This document shows, piece by piece, positions 33,390-45,240 of a DNA stretch of 64,000 nucleotides (its first letter is position 1; the number at the start of each line of letters is the position of its first letter). The translations under genes and the position numbers were made by a program. Under the pieces are notes generated by a model. It did not search any database. It saw nothing but the letters and a program-made list of their open reading frames with translations, and had not been told where the DNA came from. The stretch spans positions 1,922,001-1,986,000 of the forward strand of contig NC_135120.1 in the NCBI RefSeq assembly GCF_050908995.1. The letters run 5' to 3'. This stretch comes from Andrena cerasifolii. Its lineage: Eukaryota; Arthropoda; Insecta; Hymenoptera; Andrenidae.

Positions 33390-33956
33390 CACTAGTTTAC
33401 AAAATCGAAACACTTATTTTTGATCCAGACTCCACTATGAAATTCTTGTGTAAGGTGGTCCCCTAAACTCAAAAATCGACATGAAAAAAAATTCTATGGA
33501 TACATTTTTGACATATCGCCCGATGAATATTTTGGTAATGTTTTAAGAAGACGACCCGACGTTTCTGGCCATATTTTGCGTTATATTTGACCGATTTGAT
33601 CGCGACAATTCTTAAATTAAAGGCAATTAAATTGCATTCAATTCGTTCTTACAGTGTTTTCCAATCGGACCAATAGTTTAGGCGGAATCGAGTGAAACTT
33701 GAAAAAAATGTAATGTTTTGGGGCCGAAATTGAAATCGAAAATTCACTACATAGCCTGGAAGACATAGAAATTATCCTGTGACGTCCAGTTTCTTATTTT
33801 TTACGTAGAGTGCGCACCTTTAGGAAGAAAATACGCCCAATTTCAGCAAACTCCATGCTCAAATAAGGAAGTTATGGGCGATAGAGTGGAAGCGCCTATT
33901 TTCAACTTTTCCCCTATTTTTGCATTTCTTCCCGTTTTTTGGCGAATTACGTATTT
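33390..33956. repeat. Left inverted repeat of the 33390-36627 transposon
   Basis: About 567 bp, matching the reverse complement of 36058-36627 with scattered differences. Similarity stops at GCGAATTACGTATTT. Confidence 0.9.
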
Positions 33957-34008
33957 GTCTTCAATGAAAACAAATTTAAATATATTTTATTCTATTTTAT
34001 ATCATTTT

Positions 34009-35848
34009 TTAAAAACAATTCTGGCTCTTTCTGTTTCTTTTGCCCGCATTAAGATCAGTTTCTCTTACAAGGAACCAGTTGTAGTCTCCCATCATTGATT
34101 CATCCCAGAATCCTTAGTAGCGTTTCTCAATAGTTTTCATCTGCTGATGAAATCTCTCGCCATGTTCGTCGCTTTCAACGCCAAGATTTGGTGGGAAGAA
34201 ATCCAAATGTGAGTGGAGGAAATGAATCTTCAAGGACATGTTAATGCCTATGTTGAGAGAATAAAGAAGTAAAAAGCATGTTACAGCAGAAGGTCGATAC
34301 AAATGAAATTATTACAAACAGCACTACATACCGATTTTCTTATAGTTCTTGAGCAAATCATGGATGATTTTCACAAAGTCTGGACTTTTATTGTTGCCAA
34401 GAAAGCCACCGACGACCAATCGAAACAAATTGAACGCGGCAGCTTCATTTCGCGATAAATGTAATTCAAATTGCTCACTTTCCAGCAACTTTTTGATCTG
34501 CGGCCCATCGAAAACGCCTTCCTTGATCTTGGCGTCGGGAAATTTCAGGAAAATGGTCTTCAAATATATGAATGCATCACCTGTTTTGTCCAATGCTTTG
34601 ACGAAATTTTTTATATGGCCCAATTTAATGTACAGTGGGGGAAGAATGATGTCATTCTTGGCGACGAGTGGTATATATTTAATGTTGCCTTCGCCCGGTT
34701 TAAAATTCACTCTTTGTCGCCATTTTTTTTTACGTAGGGCTGACCACGTGCACGGCTATCCTACATACAAAGAAAACAGCAATACTTCGTGTATCCGCCT
34801 TGCAAACCTAACAATATTCCGACCACTTTTAAATCGGCACAAATTTTCCATTTGTGTTGCTCGTATTCTAAATATTTCAATAACTGCGCCATTGTCTCAT
34901 ACGTTTCTTTTGTTTGGACGGCATGTGCGATTGGAATCGATGGCTTTTCATTTCCATTATGCAGCAAGACAACCTTTAAACTAGTTTTGCTGCTAACGAT
35001 GAACAAACGCCACTCTTCTGGATCATAAGGCTGCTCGAATTCATTGAATAGAGCAGGAATATCATGACAATAGCAGATATCGTGCGATTTCGTATAGTGT
35101 CGGGAGAAGGGCTCATGACGAGCTCTGTAATATGTTACTTTCACGTCTGGAGCACAGAAATTTTGTTGCTTCATGTGCGATGCCAACCACTCCGATTTCT
35201 CCTTTGTGAGCTCGAGTTCTCGAATCCAATCATTTAACATCGCCTGTGTCATAAGTTTCGGTTTTTCTTCTTCGAATGGTTTTTCTTTTTCTTCGAATAC
35301 ACTTCCACTTGTTTGTACTATATCTGAATTGTAACTGTCGACATTACTACAAGTTTCTGGTGGCTCGGGATAGAGAATACTACTCGAATGTGGAACCGGC
35401 AACTTGATGGAATCGACCAATGCATATGTCACCTGCATGTGTTTACCAAAGCCAACTATTTTGGTGAGACAAAAATATCAATCGGTATCATGACACGTAG
35501 GCTCTCTTCTCCAAATCATAGGAGACTCAAAATTGAAATATCGTCCAATGTGGAAACAAAATAATTGCAATATATAGATATATTCATATATATTTATACT
35601 AAAAATACATACTTCGAGCCGGTAGAGCATGCGGAGAATAACTGTTGACACACATGACACACAGTGTTTGGAGTCCACCGCTTGTCGACATGCGCAGGTG
35701 AATATTTGAAATACTCGAGATACGCGGTTTGAAGCGCATCCGTAAATACACATCGATATTTTTTCACGACATATTCTCCGCACACATAACAAAAACCGTC
35801 CGGATCGTTCTTACATTCAAATTCTCGTTTTCTTTTACTCATTTTCAC
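34009..35848 (-). pseudogene. Uncharacterised arthropod/cnidarian-type protein of the 33390 transposon
   Basis: The gene starts MKMSKRKREF at 35848 with two C-x2-C pairs (CYVCGEY, CHVCQQL), probably zinc-binding. It continues through YYRARHEPFSRHY and ends with the signature MSLKIHFLHSHLDFFPPN followed by SDEHGERFHQ. I recognise these blocks as a family of unnamed proteins common in insects and Hydra; no function is established to my knowledge. At least two introns are apparent (one near 34263-34331 with a GTATGT donor and an ATAG acceptor). The copy is dead: in-frame stops at about 35478, 34761 and 34114, and a one-base loss in an A run near 34720. Its place between long inverted repeats makes it a candidate transposase. 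Confidence 0.72.
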
Positions 35849-36057
35849 TTTTCAAGCATAAAAAATAAATGCATCCACAATGCTTCAACAATGCAGAATG
35901 ACAAGCTGTCTTGTCTAGCCGGTGTGTCGTAGTGACTCCGAAACTAGAACTTCGCCCCTGCCAATCAACGATCACGGCGAGGTCCGAACGGGTTATGGTC
36001 CTCTCCGTGGTCCGCGGCAATGCAACATCACTGCTCCGAAAAAGTCGCAGAGGCACC

Positions 36058-36627
36058 AAATACGTAATTCGCCAAAAAACGGGAAGAAATGCAAAAATGG
36101 GGGAAAAGTTGAAAATAGGCACTCCCACTCTATCGCCCATAACTTCCTTATTTGAGCATGGAGTTTGCTGAAATTGGGCGTATTTTCTTCGTAAAGGTGC
36201 GCACTCTACGTAAAAAAATAAGAAACTGGACGTCACAGGATAATTTCTATGTCTTCCAGGCTATGTAGTGAATTTTCGATTTCAATTTCGGCCCCAAAAC
36301 ATTACATTTTTTTTAAGTTTCACTCGATTCCGCCTAAACTATTGGTCCGATTGGAAAACACTGTAAGAACGAATTGAATGCAATTTAATTGCCTTTAATT
36401 TAAGAATTGTCGCGATCAAATCGGTCAACTCTAACGCAAGATATGGCCAGAAACGTCGGGTCGTCTTCTTAAAACATTACCAAAATATTCATCGGGCGAT
36501 ATCTCAAAAACGAATCCATAGGATTTTTTTTTTCATGTCGATTTTTGAGTTTAGGGGATCACCTTACATAAGAATTTCATAGTAGAGTCTGGATCAAAAA
36601 TAAGTATTTGGATTTTGTAAACTAGTG
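36058..36627. repeat. Right inverted repeat of the 33390-36627 transposon
   Basis: Reverse complement of the left arm. It ends at 36627 before the TTA duplication. Confidence 0.9.
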
Positions 36628-36630
36628 TTA

Positions 36631-37271
36631 TCAATACCTGCTCCTGTTATTAATGACTCTTACATTGCAGCGCGATTCATGGACCCTTTTGCAACAAACT
36701 CGGTGGCTGTTCGGATATATCCAACTATTGTATTATAAAATTTTTTTGTGACCCATTTTGGTAAATCCATTATTCCACAAAACATTTGTAGGCCTGCGTA
36801 ACCAATTCATAATTATCGCATTGCATAAATTATCCGCCGGTTGATTTCATAGGCACGATCTTTTATCAAGGGGCAGGAGTTGATTGTTGTTTCACCACAA
36901 TTTTTACATTTTAAAATTATTTTGAAACCGAGGCCGCGTTGATCTGTTTCTCCGAAAGTGATGTTGCTTTTACAAGTTTTACTACACAAAAAGTCTGAAA
37001 TTGTAGCAAACACTTTAAAGAAATTCAAAATTCTGTATGAATGCTTCGATTCACATTCGTCACCAAACTTTTCACTACTATCCAACTTTTTTCGCGATGT
37101 ACTTGGGACCGCGATGTTTTGACTTTTTCGTGGCACCTTAAAATTTTTCAAATAATCTCGCCCTTTACGACGGCAAGGACGTCCACAAGTAGTCCGGTGC
37201 CCCTTCCTATCCAATGTCACTCGATGTGATAAAACACCAAAGTCCGAATTGGAATCAGATTTTGATTCCAT
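36631..37271 (-). pseudogene. Mutator-like transposase relic, N-terminal part
   Basis: From ATG 37271 (MESKSDSNSDFG) the frame runs to 36813 and then continues in disturbed frames to the TTA at 36628. It contains the family's zinc-binding pair (CKNCGET) and RRIIYAMR, then recognisable LPKWVTKKFYN and VAKGSMNRAA with shifts and a stop. It is the same family as the gene at 45608-54029, in which a Mutator-like DDE domain precedes a nuclease domain, but this copy ends at 33266. A TTAA followed by a G-rich tip (on the minus strand) at 37617-37636 may be its 5' end. Confidence 0.68.
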
Positions 37272-37616
37272 ATCTGCAACGATGAGAATAGCTCAAAATG
37301 TATGATGCTCGATCGAAAGTTTGCGGAATACTGTGCTGGGTAGCAAGGAGTACTGATTCACAAACAATAGCAGTAATAAAAACAGCCGAAAATTGTGGTA
37401 AAACCCACTTATGCACGGCGGGACCGTGGGATTTTACCTAGCACTTTCCTGCGTTCGCTTGTATTTGCACGCTCTCACATTTTTGGCTAGCATTTCGTCA
37501 GTTTTTGGAATTTCAGAGTCGGGTTGCACTTAAAATACGCGAAAAAGATATATCTATCAGAATATGTAAAAATCCAAAAATCGAATTTTCGAAAATTTTG
37601 AGGGTGACCCACCCCC

Positions 37617-37636
37617 TTAAACTAAATAAACGTTCT
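37617..37636 (-). repeat. Possible transposon tip with TTAA
   Basis: The minus strand reads TTAAGGGGGTGGGTCACCC. Similar TTAAGGGGGTAGACACG tips occur at 42634 and, inverted, at 58280. TTAA targets and G-rich ends are known for piggyBac and Kolobok groups. No matching opposite end was found for this copy. Confidence 0.35.
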
Positions 37637-37752
37637 TATTCTAAATAACGCTTCGAATTATTATAGTGATCCTTCGGTTACGGAGATTCCAAATCATAAT
37701 AAGCTGTTGCAAGAGCTGATCTCGCTTCGCGAACGCCGGAATTTCTTATAAA

Positions 37753-37763
37753 TATTATTATTC

Positions 37764-37813
<50 letters not shown>
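37753..37813. repeat. (ATT)n microsatellite, 3' tail of the LINE
   Basis: About 20 ATT units. On the minus strand it is a (TAA/AAT)n tail directly after the LINE 3' region, as in I-like and some other non-LTR elements. Confidence 0.85.
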
Positions 37814-37815
<2 letters not shown>

Positions 37816-37966
37816 AACGGGAGAACCCTTTAGACTACAAAATATAAACATAATGTACAAGAAGTATAAAATATAAAATTAAAATATAGATAAAGAGAAC
37901 AAGATATAAAGAACACAAACGTAACAGTCTACAAACAAGCAACAAGACTAAACCAATGAGCGGACA

Positions 37967-40852
37967 TTAAGGAGATAGGGGAGATGACAGACTCCTCAAA
38001 AGTATGGCCCTAAACTTAGTTAGGGAGTCCAAACACAAATCAATATTGGCAGGGCACTGGTCCAACTCACTCATAGCGCGATTAATGGGGTCCGCAGAGT
38101 AATAGTGATATTCGGGAACACGCACAGCAAAAAGGGGTCTAGGACGCAATGAACGTTGCGGGGCATTAAAACATATCCGTGCGACAAGCTCGATACAGTT
38201 AATCTGACCGTGGAAAGCCTTGTAAAGAAATAGTAGGTCTGAAAACACGCGGCGGTCGCAAAGAGGTAAGAGCCCCGTTTTTTGCAAGGCAGGACCGTAG
38301 ACATGGTCGCAGAACCGCATAGGGCTACCAGAAGCCCTCATGGCCAACCTCAGGAACTTGTGCTGGACCCGTTCAATTAAGCTGGAATATTATTTATGCC
38401 TAGGGCTCCAAATCACCGATGCATATTCTACCTGTGACCTGACCAGTGCGACATATAGCAGTTTCAATGTCCTGACTTGCTTAAAATGCTTACCGAAACG
38501 GGCTATAAACCCAAGGGTTTTCATGGCCTTACTCACAATATTTTTATAATGATTGCGAAAATCCAGACATGACATGAAGGTAACCCCAAGGTCCAGGACT
38601 TCCGCAATCTCCGACAATGTGGTATCATCTAAGATATATTGTGAGGGAATACATCTAATAGCCCTATGTGTTCTTAATAATACACATTTCCCTGCATTTA
38701 ACCGCATCCTATTAACGGTACACCATTGTTCAAATCTAAAAAGATGTTCGTGCAACAGACTCACATCTAATGTACTACTAATTGTGCGGAAAATCTTTAG
38801 ATCGTCCGCATACATAAGAAATTTGCTATGCTTAAAAGCACCCTTAAGATCATTAATAAAGAGAAGGAACAGGAGAGGACCAAGGTGAGATCCTTGCGGG
38901 ACCCCTGAGGTCACATTGACCGGATCGGACACCTGGTCCTGCACCCTGACCAACTGCACGCGGCCATCAAGGTAGCTGTCCACCCACGAAAGGAGCGGCC
39001 CATTGATCCCGATTAAAGCTAATTTATGAAGCAGGATACCATGATCAACAGAATCAAAGGCCTTCCGAAAGTCGGTGTACACAGTATCAACCTGAAGACC
39101 CTCATTCAGTGCATCAGAAATGAAGCAGTGGTATACCGCCAGGTTAGTTGTCGTCGACCGACCAGGAACGAATCCGTGCTGTTCGTCGCAAATCACGTTA
39201 GTAAGATTTGGCGTTAAGTGCTCCGTTAATATCTCCTCAAAGATCTTAGGCATGACCGATAATTTGCATATCGGCCTATAATTTCTGACATCCGAGCGGT
39301 CGCCTGTCTTGAAAACTGGGGTAACCAAGGTGGTCTTCCAAGCTGCAGGGAAAATTCCCCTAGCTAATGAGGAATTAAAAATATGCCAGAGGGGCCTTGC
39401 CAGAATGAAACGACACTCCTTAAGAAACAGAGGAGGGACCCCATCGAATCCTGGACCCTTTGACGTATCAAGAGAGTCAAGTTTAGAAAAGATTTGACTT
39501 AAGGAGATGGAAACCGAATGAATATTAAGATCACTATAAGAGGACGACCCACGATTCAGGGCAGGCACCGCACCAGCTTGAGGGGTATATACAGAGCCAA
39601 AAAAGTCAGCGAATAAATTAGCAGCTTCAGCATGCGACGAGGCAGACAAGCGGTTTAGATAGACTTTGCCTGGAATTCCATGCACACCACGCTTCGTATT
39701 AACAAATTTCCAAAAGCTTGATACATTATCATGCACCGCGTACTCGATGCTATCAATATAAACTCGATGATCATGCGAGAGTGAAAGCTTACATCTCGAA
39801 CGGAGACTTGCAAAGTTTAAATAATCACAAAATGCTCCGGTACGCTTGAAAACTTTGTGCGCCCTTTTCTTCTGCCGGATCAGGGACCTTAAGCCGGAGG
39901 AAAACCATGGCGGGAACGAGGATCGGACAACAGACCTGACAGGAATAAAGGCTTCAATTGAATTATTAATATGGCGATATAAAACCTCAAGGGCCCGTTC
40001 AGGATCAGAGTCACCAGTTACGTTATCCCAATCTACAGAATTAAGATAATCCAACACGCCTTGGAAATCACCACGCTTAAAGTCCCTATACTCCAGGTTA
40101 CCACGCAAGAGGTCAGGACCCGAGGCCAAACCACTAAACTTAATATATAAGGGTGGATGATATACGTCTGGCTCAATAAGGGCATCAATGACACGGTCCA
40201 CAGCAACATTAGTTGAGCTAACAAAGACAAGATCGAGCATAACATCGAAATCATTGAAAACATTATTTACTTGAGTAAGGTTACAATACCCTGCACAACT
40301 AAGGAGAAGGTCAATGGCTACAGATTCATTCGCCGAAAGACCCGATCTTCTGAAGCAATCTTGAACCGAGTCATTGAACCAAACCGCGTGAGGGAGATTA
40401 AAATCACCGTACAGACAAAAGGTGTCATCGCTAAACTTTTGAAATATTTCCATGACTAAGTCAACATGATTTGAGTAAAGTGAGGTCGGGGATGCTGGCG
40501 GGATATAAACTGTCCCCAATAACAGGTATTTGTTACTATGAAGGTGGACTCTAACAAACAATTGCTCGACCACGGAACAATTGTCAGTTACAAGACACGA
40601 CGACCATGTATTCCTGACAGCGATAAGAACACCTCCGCCCCTAGTAAAACAGCTGGACCGCTGGGATCTATCACACCTATACACGGTATAATCACGTAAC
40701 CCAAGTTCATTAGACGATATGGCAGGAGTAAGCCAGGTCTCGACAAAAATAATAACGTCATACGTCACTGCGGAAATGAGTACGGAATTGATGAGAGAGT
40801 CCAATTTAGTACGGAGACCACGAACATTTTGTAGGTACACTAAAGGGTTCAA
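37967..40852 (-). pseudogene. LINE ORF2: endonuclease and reverse transcriptase, one stop
   Basis: The N-terminal AP-type endonuclease (YLQNVRGLRTKL, FVETWLTP, GDFNLPHAVW, LDLVFVS) nicks target DNA. The RT (GPGFDGVPPLFLKE, FVPGRSTTTNL, TDFRKAFDSVDH, SGVPQGSHLGPLLF, catalytic FLMYADDLKIF) primes on it. The frame is open for 820 codons, then one TAA (38387-38389) interrupts a frame that otherwise continues to 37967 and would give about 960 residues. It begins in overlap with the end of ORF1 with no clear ATG, beside an A8 run, so re-initiation or frameshifting could supply it. Confidence 0.88.
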
Positions 40853-41766
40853 TTCGCATTTTTTTTAGACGAGTCAATGAGTGGTTTGCCCCTCACTATC
40901 TTGGGCACTCCGCGAATGTACCGGATAGTCATCTGGGTTTGTCCCTGCTCATGAAGGACCCGGAGCTTCTCACGGAGCTGTAAAATGGTCCCACGTTGGT
41001 TCTTAGTCTTATCGTCGGAGATCTTATACGGGCCCTTGTAGCGATGTTTAGCCTGGAGTATCATCTTCACCTCTGCTGCAGAGTCGAGGCGGACGCAAAT
41101 AGGCCTACAGGGTGTTTTGCCCTGTATGCCAAGACGATGCGTGGAAAGATCCTGCATGTTAGGGGGGCAAATCCCGGACAGGACTCCCCGAACAGCATTC
41201 AAATCAGCCGCTCTATTTGATTCCGGCGAGGATTCGTGAGACTCCGGCACCCCAAAGATGATTAGATTCCTGGATCTCATCTCCCTGTCTTTGAGCTCAA
41301 CAATGACATCGTCTGTCGACATAGGCATGGGATCAGACGGGATGGTGGGCCTGTCCTCCAAGGCCTTAACACGTTCGGACAATGAAGTAATATCGGACTT
41401 CATACTTGCCAGGTCAGCTCTAATACCCAGTAGAATTTCATCCCGAAAAACCGAGAACTTCCAGTCTATAAGCTCACTCACAATGTCCCTGATCACATCG
41501 GCAGAGGGTAACGTAGTGATTGACTTAAGTGTGGCCGTAGGTATAGTAAATACCGGTTGTGCCGGCGATGTAACGGCCTGGCTCCCTAAGGATTGCGACA
41601 CAGAAGATCCAGCACGACAATCCAAAAGGCTCTTCCCGGACCAGGGATGGCCCGAACGGGCCAGACAAGAGGCTCCAGGATGACACACAATTCCACAGCC
41701 AACACATGAGACTGGATTGGCAACCACGGTGGAGCAGCCCTTACATTTCTTCGAACCAGTGGGCAT
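40849..41766 (-). CDS. LINE ORF1 protein
   Basis: An intact 305-codon frame from ATG 41766. It starts with a cysteine/histidine cluster (CKGCSTVV, CVGCGIVCHPG) resembling a PHD-like zinc finger. A coiled-coil stretch follows (SMKSDITSLSERVKALED), then the RSRNLIIFGVPE region and a basic C-terminus typical of insect LINE ORF1p, which coats the element RNA. It ends at 40849, four bases into ORF2. Confidence 0.82.
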   Translation of the reverse strand: MPTGSKKCKGCSTVVANPVSCVGCGIVCHPGASCLARSGHPWSGKSLLDCRAGSSVSQSLGSQAVTSPAQPVFTIPTATLKSITTLPSADVIRDIVSELIDWKFSVFRDEILLGIRADLASMKSDITSLSERVKALEDRPTIPSDPMPMSTDDVIVELKDREMRSRNLIIFGVPESHESSPESNRAADLNAVRGVLSGICPPNMQDLSTHRLGIQGKTPCRPICVRLDSAAEVKMILQAKHRYKGPYKISDDKTKNQRGTILQLREKLRVLHEQGQTQMTIRYIRGVPKIVRGKPLIDSSKKNAN

Positions 41767-41849
41767 TATGGATCACGTAGAGACCACAGACAGGCAATAA
41801 AACACTTTACGAGCACACACTAGAAGCCAGTAGAGCTGAGCCAGTGATA

Positions 41850-42331
41850 TTAGAGAACGATAACAATGATAAGAGGGCTAGCAGCGAATATAAGTGGGCA
41901 CCCACAGAACGACGAAAAAGAACAAGATTCAAACTGACAGAGTCACTTGGCGAGGCCCAAACCAACGATCGCACAACAAAAACAAACGACCTGTCACCTT
42001 CGCGACTGATTACAGACTGTGATAATGTTTACAAGGCTGTAACGTTCGGCCGTCCGAGAACAACTGAAGCTAGTAGGTCCTCGAGAGGAGAGCGGCGTCC
42101 CCTCGAGTATAGGATAGGTGGGAGTTCGTTATTACAACTAAGGATTAAAATCCACGACTTAAACTTAACAATGACTTTATTTGACAATACTTATTCTAAT
42201 AACAATTATTTAATATTGCTTACAGTCTACGATTATATATTCTGTTTTTGGGTTTTTTATAGTTTTTTATATTTATGCTAATTAATGCTACGTGAATATT
42301 TATTAAAGTATATGTATATATTGCAGAGTTC
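41850..42331. other. Unassigned stretch upstream of the LINE
   Basis: No supported gene. It may contain the LINE 5' UTR. A 145-codon plus-strand frame (41844-42281) resembles nothing I know and runs into an AT-rich hydrophobic end. Confidence 0.35.
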
Positions 42332-42560
42332 AGCCGCTACCGTCTCCGGAGCGAGCTCGTTTCTTTTGACAGAGTTTTTATTCTATGCTCTTCGAGACCT
42401 TGCTTTTACCAAGAACGTCGGCCGCTACCGTCTCCGGAGCGAGCTCGATGCCTTTGTGAAAGCGAGGTTCTATAACTTCAAAATACAAAGACCAAAAAGG
42501 AGCACCAGTAACTTTTATACACTGGAGATTCGCCGCTACCGTCTCCAGAGCGAGCTGAAT
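42332..42560. repeat. Three diverged direct repeats
   Basis: GCCGCTACCGTCTCCGGAGC recurs at about 42335, 42422 and, with one change, 42532, each followed by GAGCT. Spacing is about 88 and 110 bp. Confidence 0.7.
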
Positions 42561-42633
42561 CTCACTGGTTGAAACTTAACCTGCCTCTAGGTTTAAGTAT
42601 TCGTCAGTTAAGAGAGCGTATTCGAATCGTAAC

Positions 42634-42660
42634 CTTAAGGGGGTAGACACGTCACGTGAC
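42634..42660 (+). repeat. Transposon tip with TTAA, GGGGGTAGACACG type
   Basis: TTAAGGGGGTAGACACG, then GTCACGTGAC. The inverted tip is at 58280-58296 and a GTCACGTGAC block at 57856. They define a family, but these two ends need not belong to one copy. Between 42660 and 43118 nothing else is recognised. Confidence 0.45.
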
Positions 42661-43120
42661 CTGGCCGATTCGGCAGGTCGGTATTACAACATTTTTTTCT
42701 GCACAGAAATGGTAATACCGATAGATTGACGATTACCCGGTGAACGCGAGAGGGAGCTGTTTGCTATTTCTGTATTCTATTCTGAATAAGGAAAGAAATT
42801 CTCAGCTGTTCCGTTATACTTATAAAAATTTAAACGGAAAGTCGGCTGGTACTGCAAACGTAGAAAATTCATTGTAAATTTTAATTACTTGAAATGTGCT
42901 TATGCTACAATATTCTACGTTAGCAGTAAGGAATTTTAAGTGAAAAGGGAAAATAGATGAGGGAATGTCCCCAGAAAATGGAATTTGTTAGGTTAGACAT
43001 TTTTTTACTAGCAAAGCACCGAAACAGAACATGAAATACACTTATTACATGTCCTCTGCAGAAAGCAGTTATCAACAAACATTATATATACAAAACTGTA
43101 TTGAATGTTGAATTGAGCTA

Positions 43121-43400
43121 CTGAAAATGCACAGGCTGGATGCGCGTGATTATTATGTGGTCGGCTCCTCGAAGTGACAGAAAATATAACCTAATTGTTA
43201 TACCCGATTTCCTAAAGATACTGTTGTGACGTAATAATAATATTTTGAAAATATGATAAAAAGTTCACAAACGTTTCGTAAAAGAACGAAATAGCCACTA
43301 AACATTTGTTGTCAGATAGCATACATTTAGGTTATATTTTCTGTCACTTCGAGGAGCCGACTACATAATAATCACGCGCATCCAGCCTGCGCATTTTCAC
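43121..43400. repeat. Tc1/mariner-like MITE
   Basis: Inverted arms of about 75 bp (43121-43195 and 43325-43400) with ends CTGAAAATGC / GCATTTTCAC, flanked by TA at 43119-43120 and 43401-43402. 280 bp, no coding capacity. Confidence 0.8.
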
Positions 43401-43402
43401 TA

Positions 43403-45240
43403 GCGGATTTCATGAACGAATTCTGAACTGGAATAATTATGAAACACAATGTTTACGGAGTTTATTACTATTTTATGATGCTTCAATTCCTTTAATGTTC
43501 CTGTCCATATATCCGTTGGCTATTAACAAATAATATAAAAAAGGTACTCAAAAATATTGGGAAACACCGAAGTTATGAGTTTTTTTTCCGCGAATCCTAT
43601 GTTACGTGCCCCGCTGTCGGACGTTACCATCGCAGGCCACCCCGACGCAAAGGATAGAATAATGATTACACGGGTGTACATACGACTGAACTATATTGTT
43701 ACATAGAGCAATATCGGTTACAACTATGGCGTTCGGTACAAGATAGTCTTCTGGTCGTCGTTCCGATCGTCCTCTCGAAGGTGGCCGACCTTCTTCTATA
43801 TTCAGCTACGAGTACCAGCAGGCTATGCACCGGCCTAAACCCGGTGCTCGCAACACTGCTCTTCTCTCTGAAGGAGCGGACGTCTCGGTCGCATTGAATC
43901 CTCTTCGGAATCTTCGTACCCCTGCCTGCAGAAGTGGTCGTGCTGTCCCGTCGCTTCTTCAGACATCCGCCTCGGCATTTGCCTTCTCGCTCAGGGGAAA
44001 ACCACGGAAAAACCCTGAGCAAAGCGTGGGTAAAACGGGACTTCTCGATCTGCCACGACGAAACGCTCCAACTTCTGGTCCCACGATGTCTCTGGAACTC
44101 TGCAGCTTCCTGTCCCACGACGTCTCGAGAACTCCGCAGCTCCTTGTCCGGCGACGTCCCTGAAACTCCACTCTGGAACGTTCCACGTTGACTCCAACGC
44201 TCCGACGCTGCATTCTCCTTCGTGCAGACTCCAGCGCTGCCTCCAGGCAGCCTCCTCCAGAAGGACGTCCGACGACGTCTCCACTGCTTCGGCGACGTTC
44301 CCTCCTCCTCGTCGAATCCTTGGTCGCGGTCGACCTCTCCTCCAGGGACTCGTCCTCGATGTCCTTCAGGTGTCCGTGCGAGCTTGACACTTCAATCTGT
44401 TCCCGGCTCCGGATTCCATGCAAAAGGGACGGAGAATTATATTATTATTAATTTACTTTATAATTAACATTTACTTTAATTTGAGAAAATCCATTGGGGC
44501 TGAAAGAACCGGGAAGACGGAAAGGCGATACGGAACCGATAACAGGGGATCACGGCTCATGAGCATGTTATCGGACCGTTTTCCGATCAATCTGCCCAGC
44601 ATTCCAGCTCGTCTGCGTTGTCTTCTTGTCCTCTTCACCCTCTCTCAGGCCTTGGCTTTCAGATGGCCCCTTTCCTCTTCGTGGCTTCTGGTGCTGACCA
44701 AGGGGACCGTCCTGTGCGTCCTGTTAACGCTCCCGTCTCCGCGACATCTCCTCCAGCCGATCCAAGCAGTCGCACCGCTTGTCCGACTGGTGGTTGGAGA
44801 TGCCATTTCCCGGCTGCTGTCCACCCTGTTGAGGCGGACCTCTTGGTTTACACAAACCGGGGAGAAGCCAAGATCCACGCCAACAGGGCTAGAGAAGCGG
44901 TTCCACGTATGTTCGCGCTCCACTGCGGACTGCTACTCTGTCGTAGCACAGACGGGGAATTCGGGAACGCGTATCCAGGCCGCGGTGGCAGTCCCCCGAC
45001 ACCTTGTCCCTCGTCGTGGGGTTTCGTGCTCTCTGAAACATTTTAAAGAAACAGAGGGCTGGGCTACGAAGGTAGTCTCCGCAGCCCAGACCAGTAGATT
45101 AGCTTAGACTAATCTTCAGACTCTTCGTTCAGAACTTCAAACTCTCTCCTCGAGCGAGAGACTTCCTGGATCTTTGGTCGGCGAACGACCCATCCTGTCT
45201 AAACAACTACACTCTTCGGGGCTCTCTCTCATGGGGAATT
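43403..45240. other. GC-rich unassigned region
   Basis: From about 43603 (TGTTACGTGCCCC, similar to the start of the element 2 LTR) the DNA is GC-rich with overlapping ORFs on both strands (up to 229 codons), none with a recognisable domain. It may be a long LTR with its other end lost. I found no closing CA end or duplication. Confidence 0.35.

Larger units (their letters stand above)
33390..36627. mobile_element. DNA transposon of uncharacterised type, long inverted repeats, CACTA tips
   Basis: It starts CACTAGTTTAC and ends with the reverse complement, flanked by TTA at 33387-33389 and 36628-36630. The Mutator-like gene reads across once the element and one TTA are discounted, so the ends are exact. 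The arms are about 567 bp (33390-33956 and 36058-36627). The 2.1-kb interior carries one minus-strand gene (34009-35848). The CACTA tip and 3-bp duplication recall the CACTA/EnSpm group, but the protein is not one I can place there. Confidence 0.85.
37753..41850 (-). mobile_element. Non-LTR retrotransposon (LINE) with ORF1 and ORF2
   Basis: Minus orientation: a 5' region above 41767, ORF1 (40849-41766), ORF2 (37967-40852), a short 3' region and a (TAA)n tail. Domain content (zinc-finger ORF1; endonuclease plus RT in ORF2) fits the Jockey/CR1/I group. The 5' boundary near 41850 is approximate and no target duplication was identified. Confidence 0.85.

Noticed and set aside
44418..45107. 229-codon ORF in GC-rich DNA
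   Set aside because: Overlaps other long ORFs in several frames, low-complexity, no motif.
43603..45240. Complete LTR similar to element 2
   Set aside because: Only the first bases resemble the LTR start; no matching end or target duplication found.
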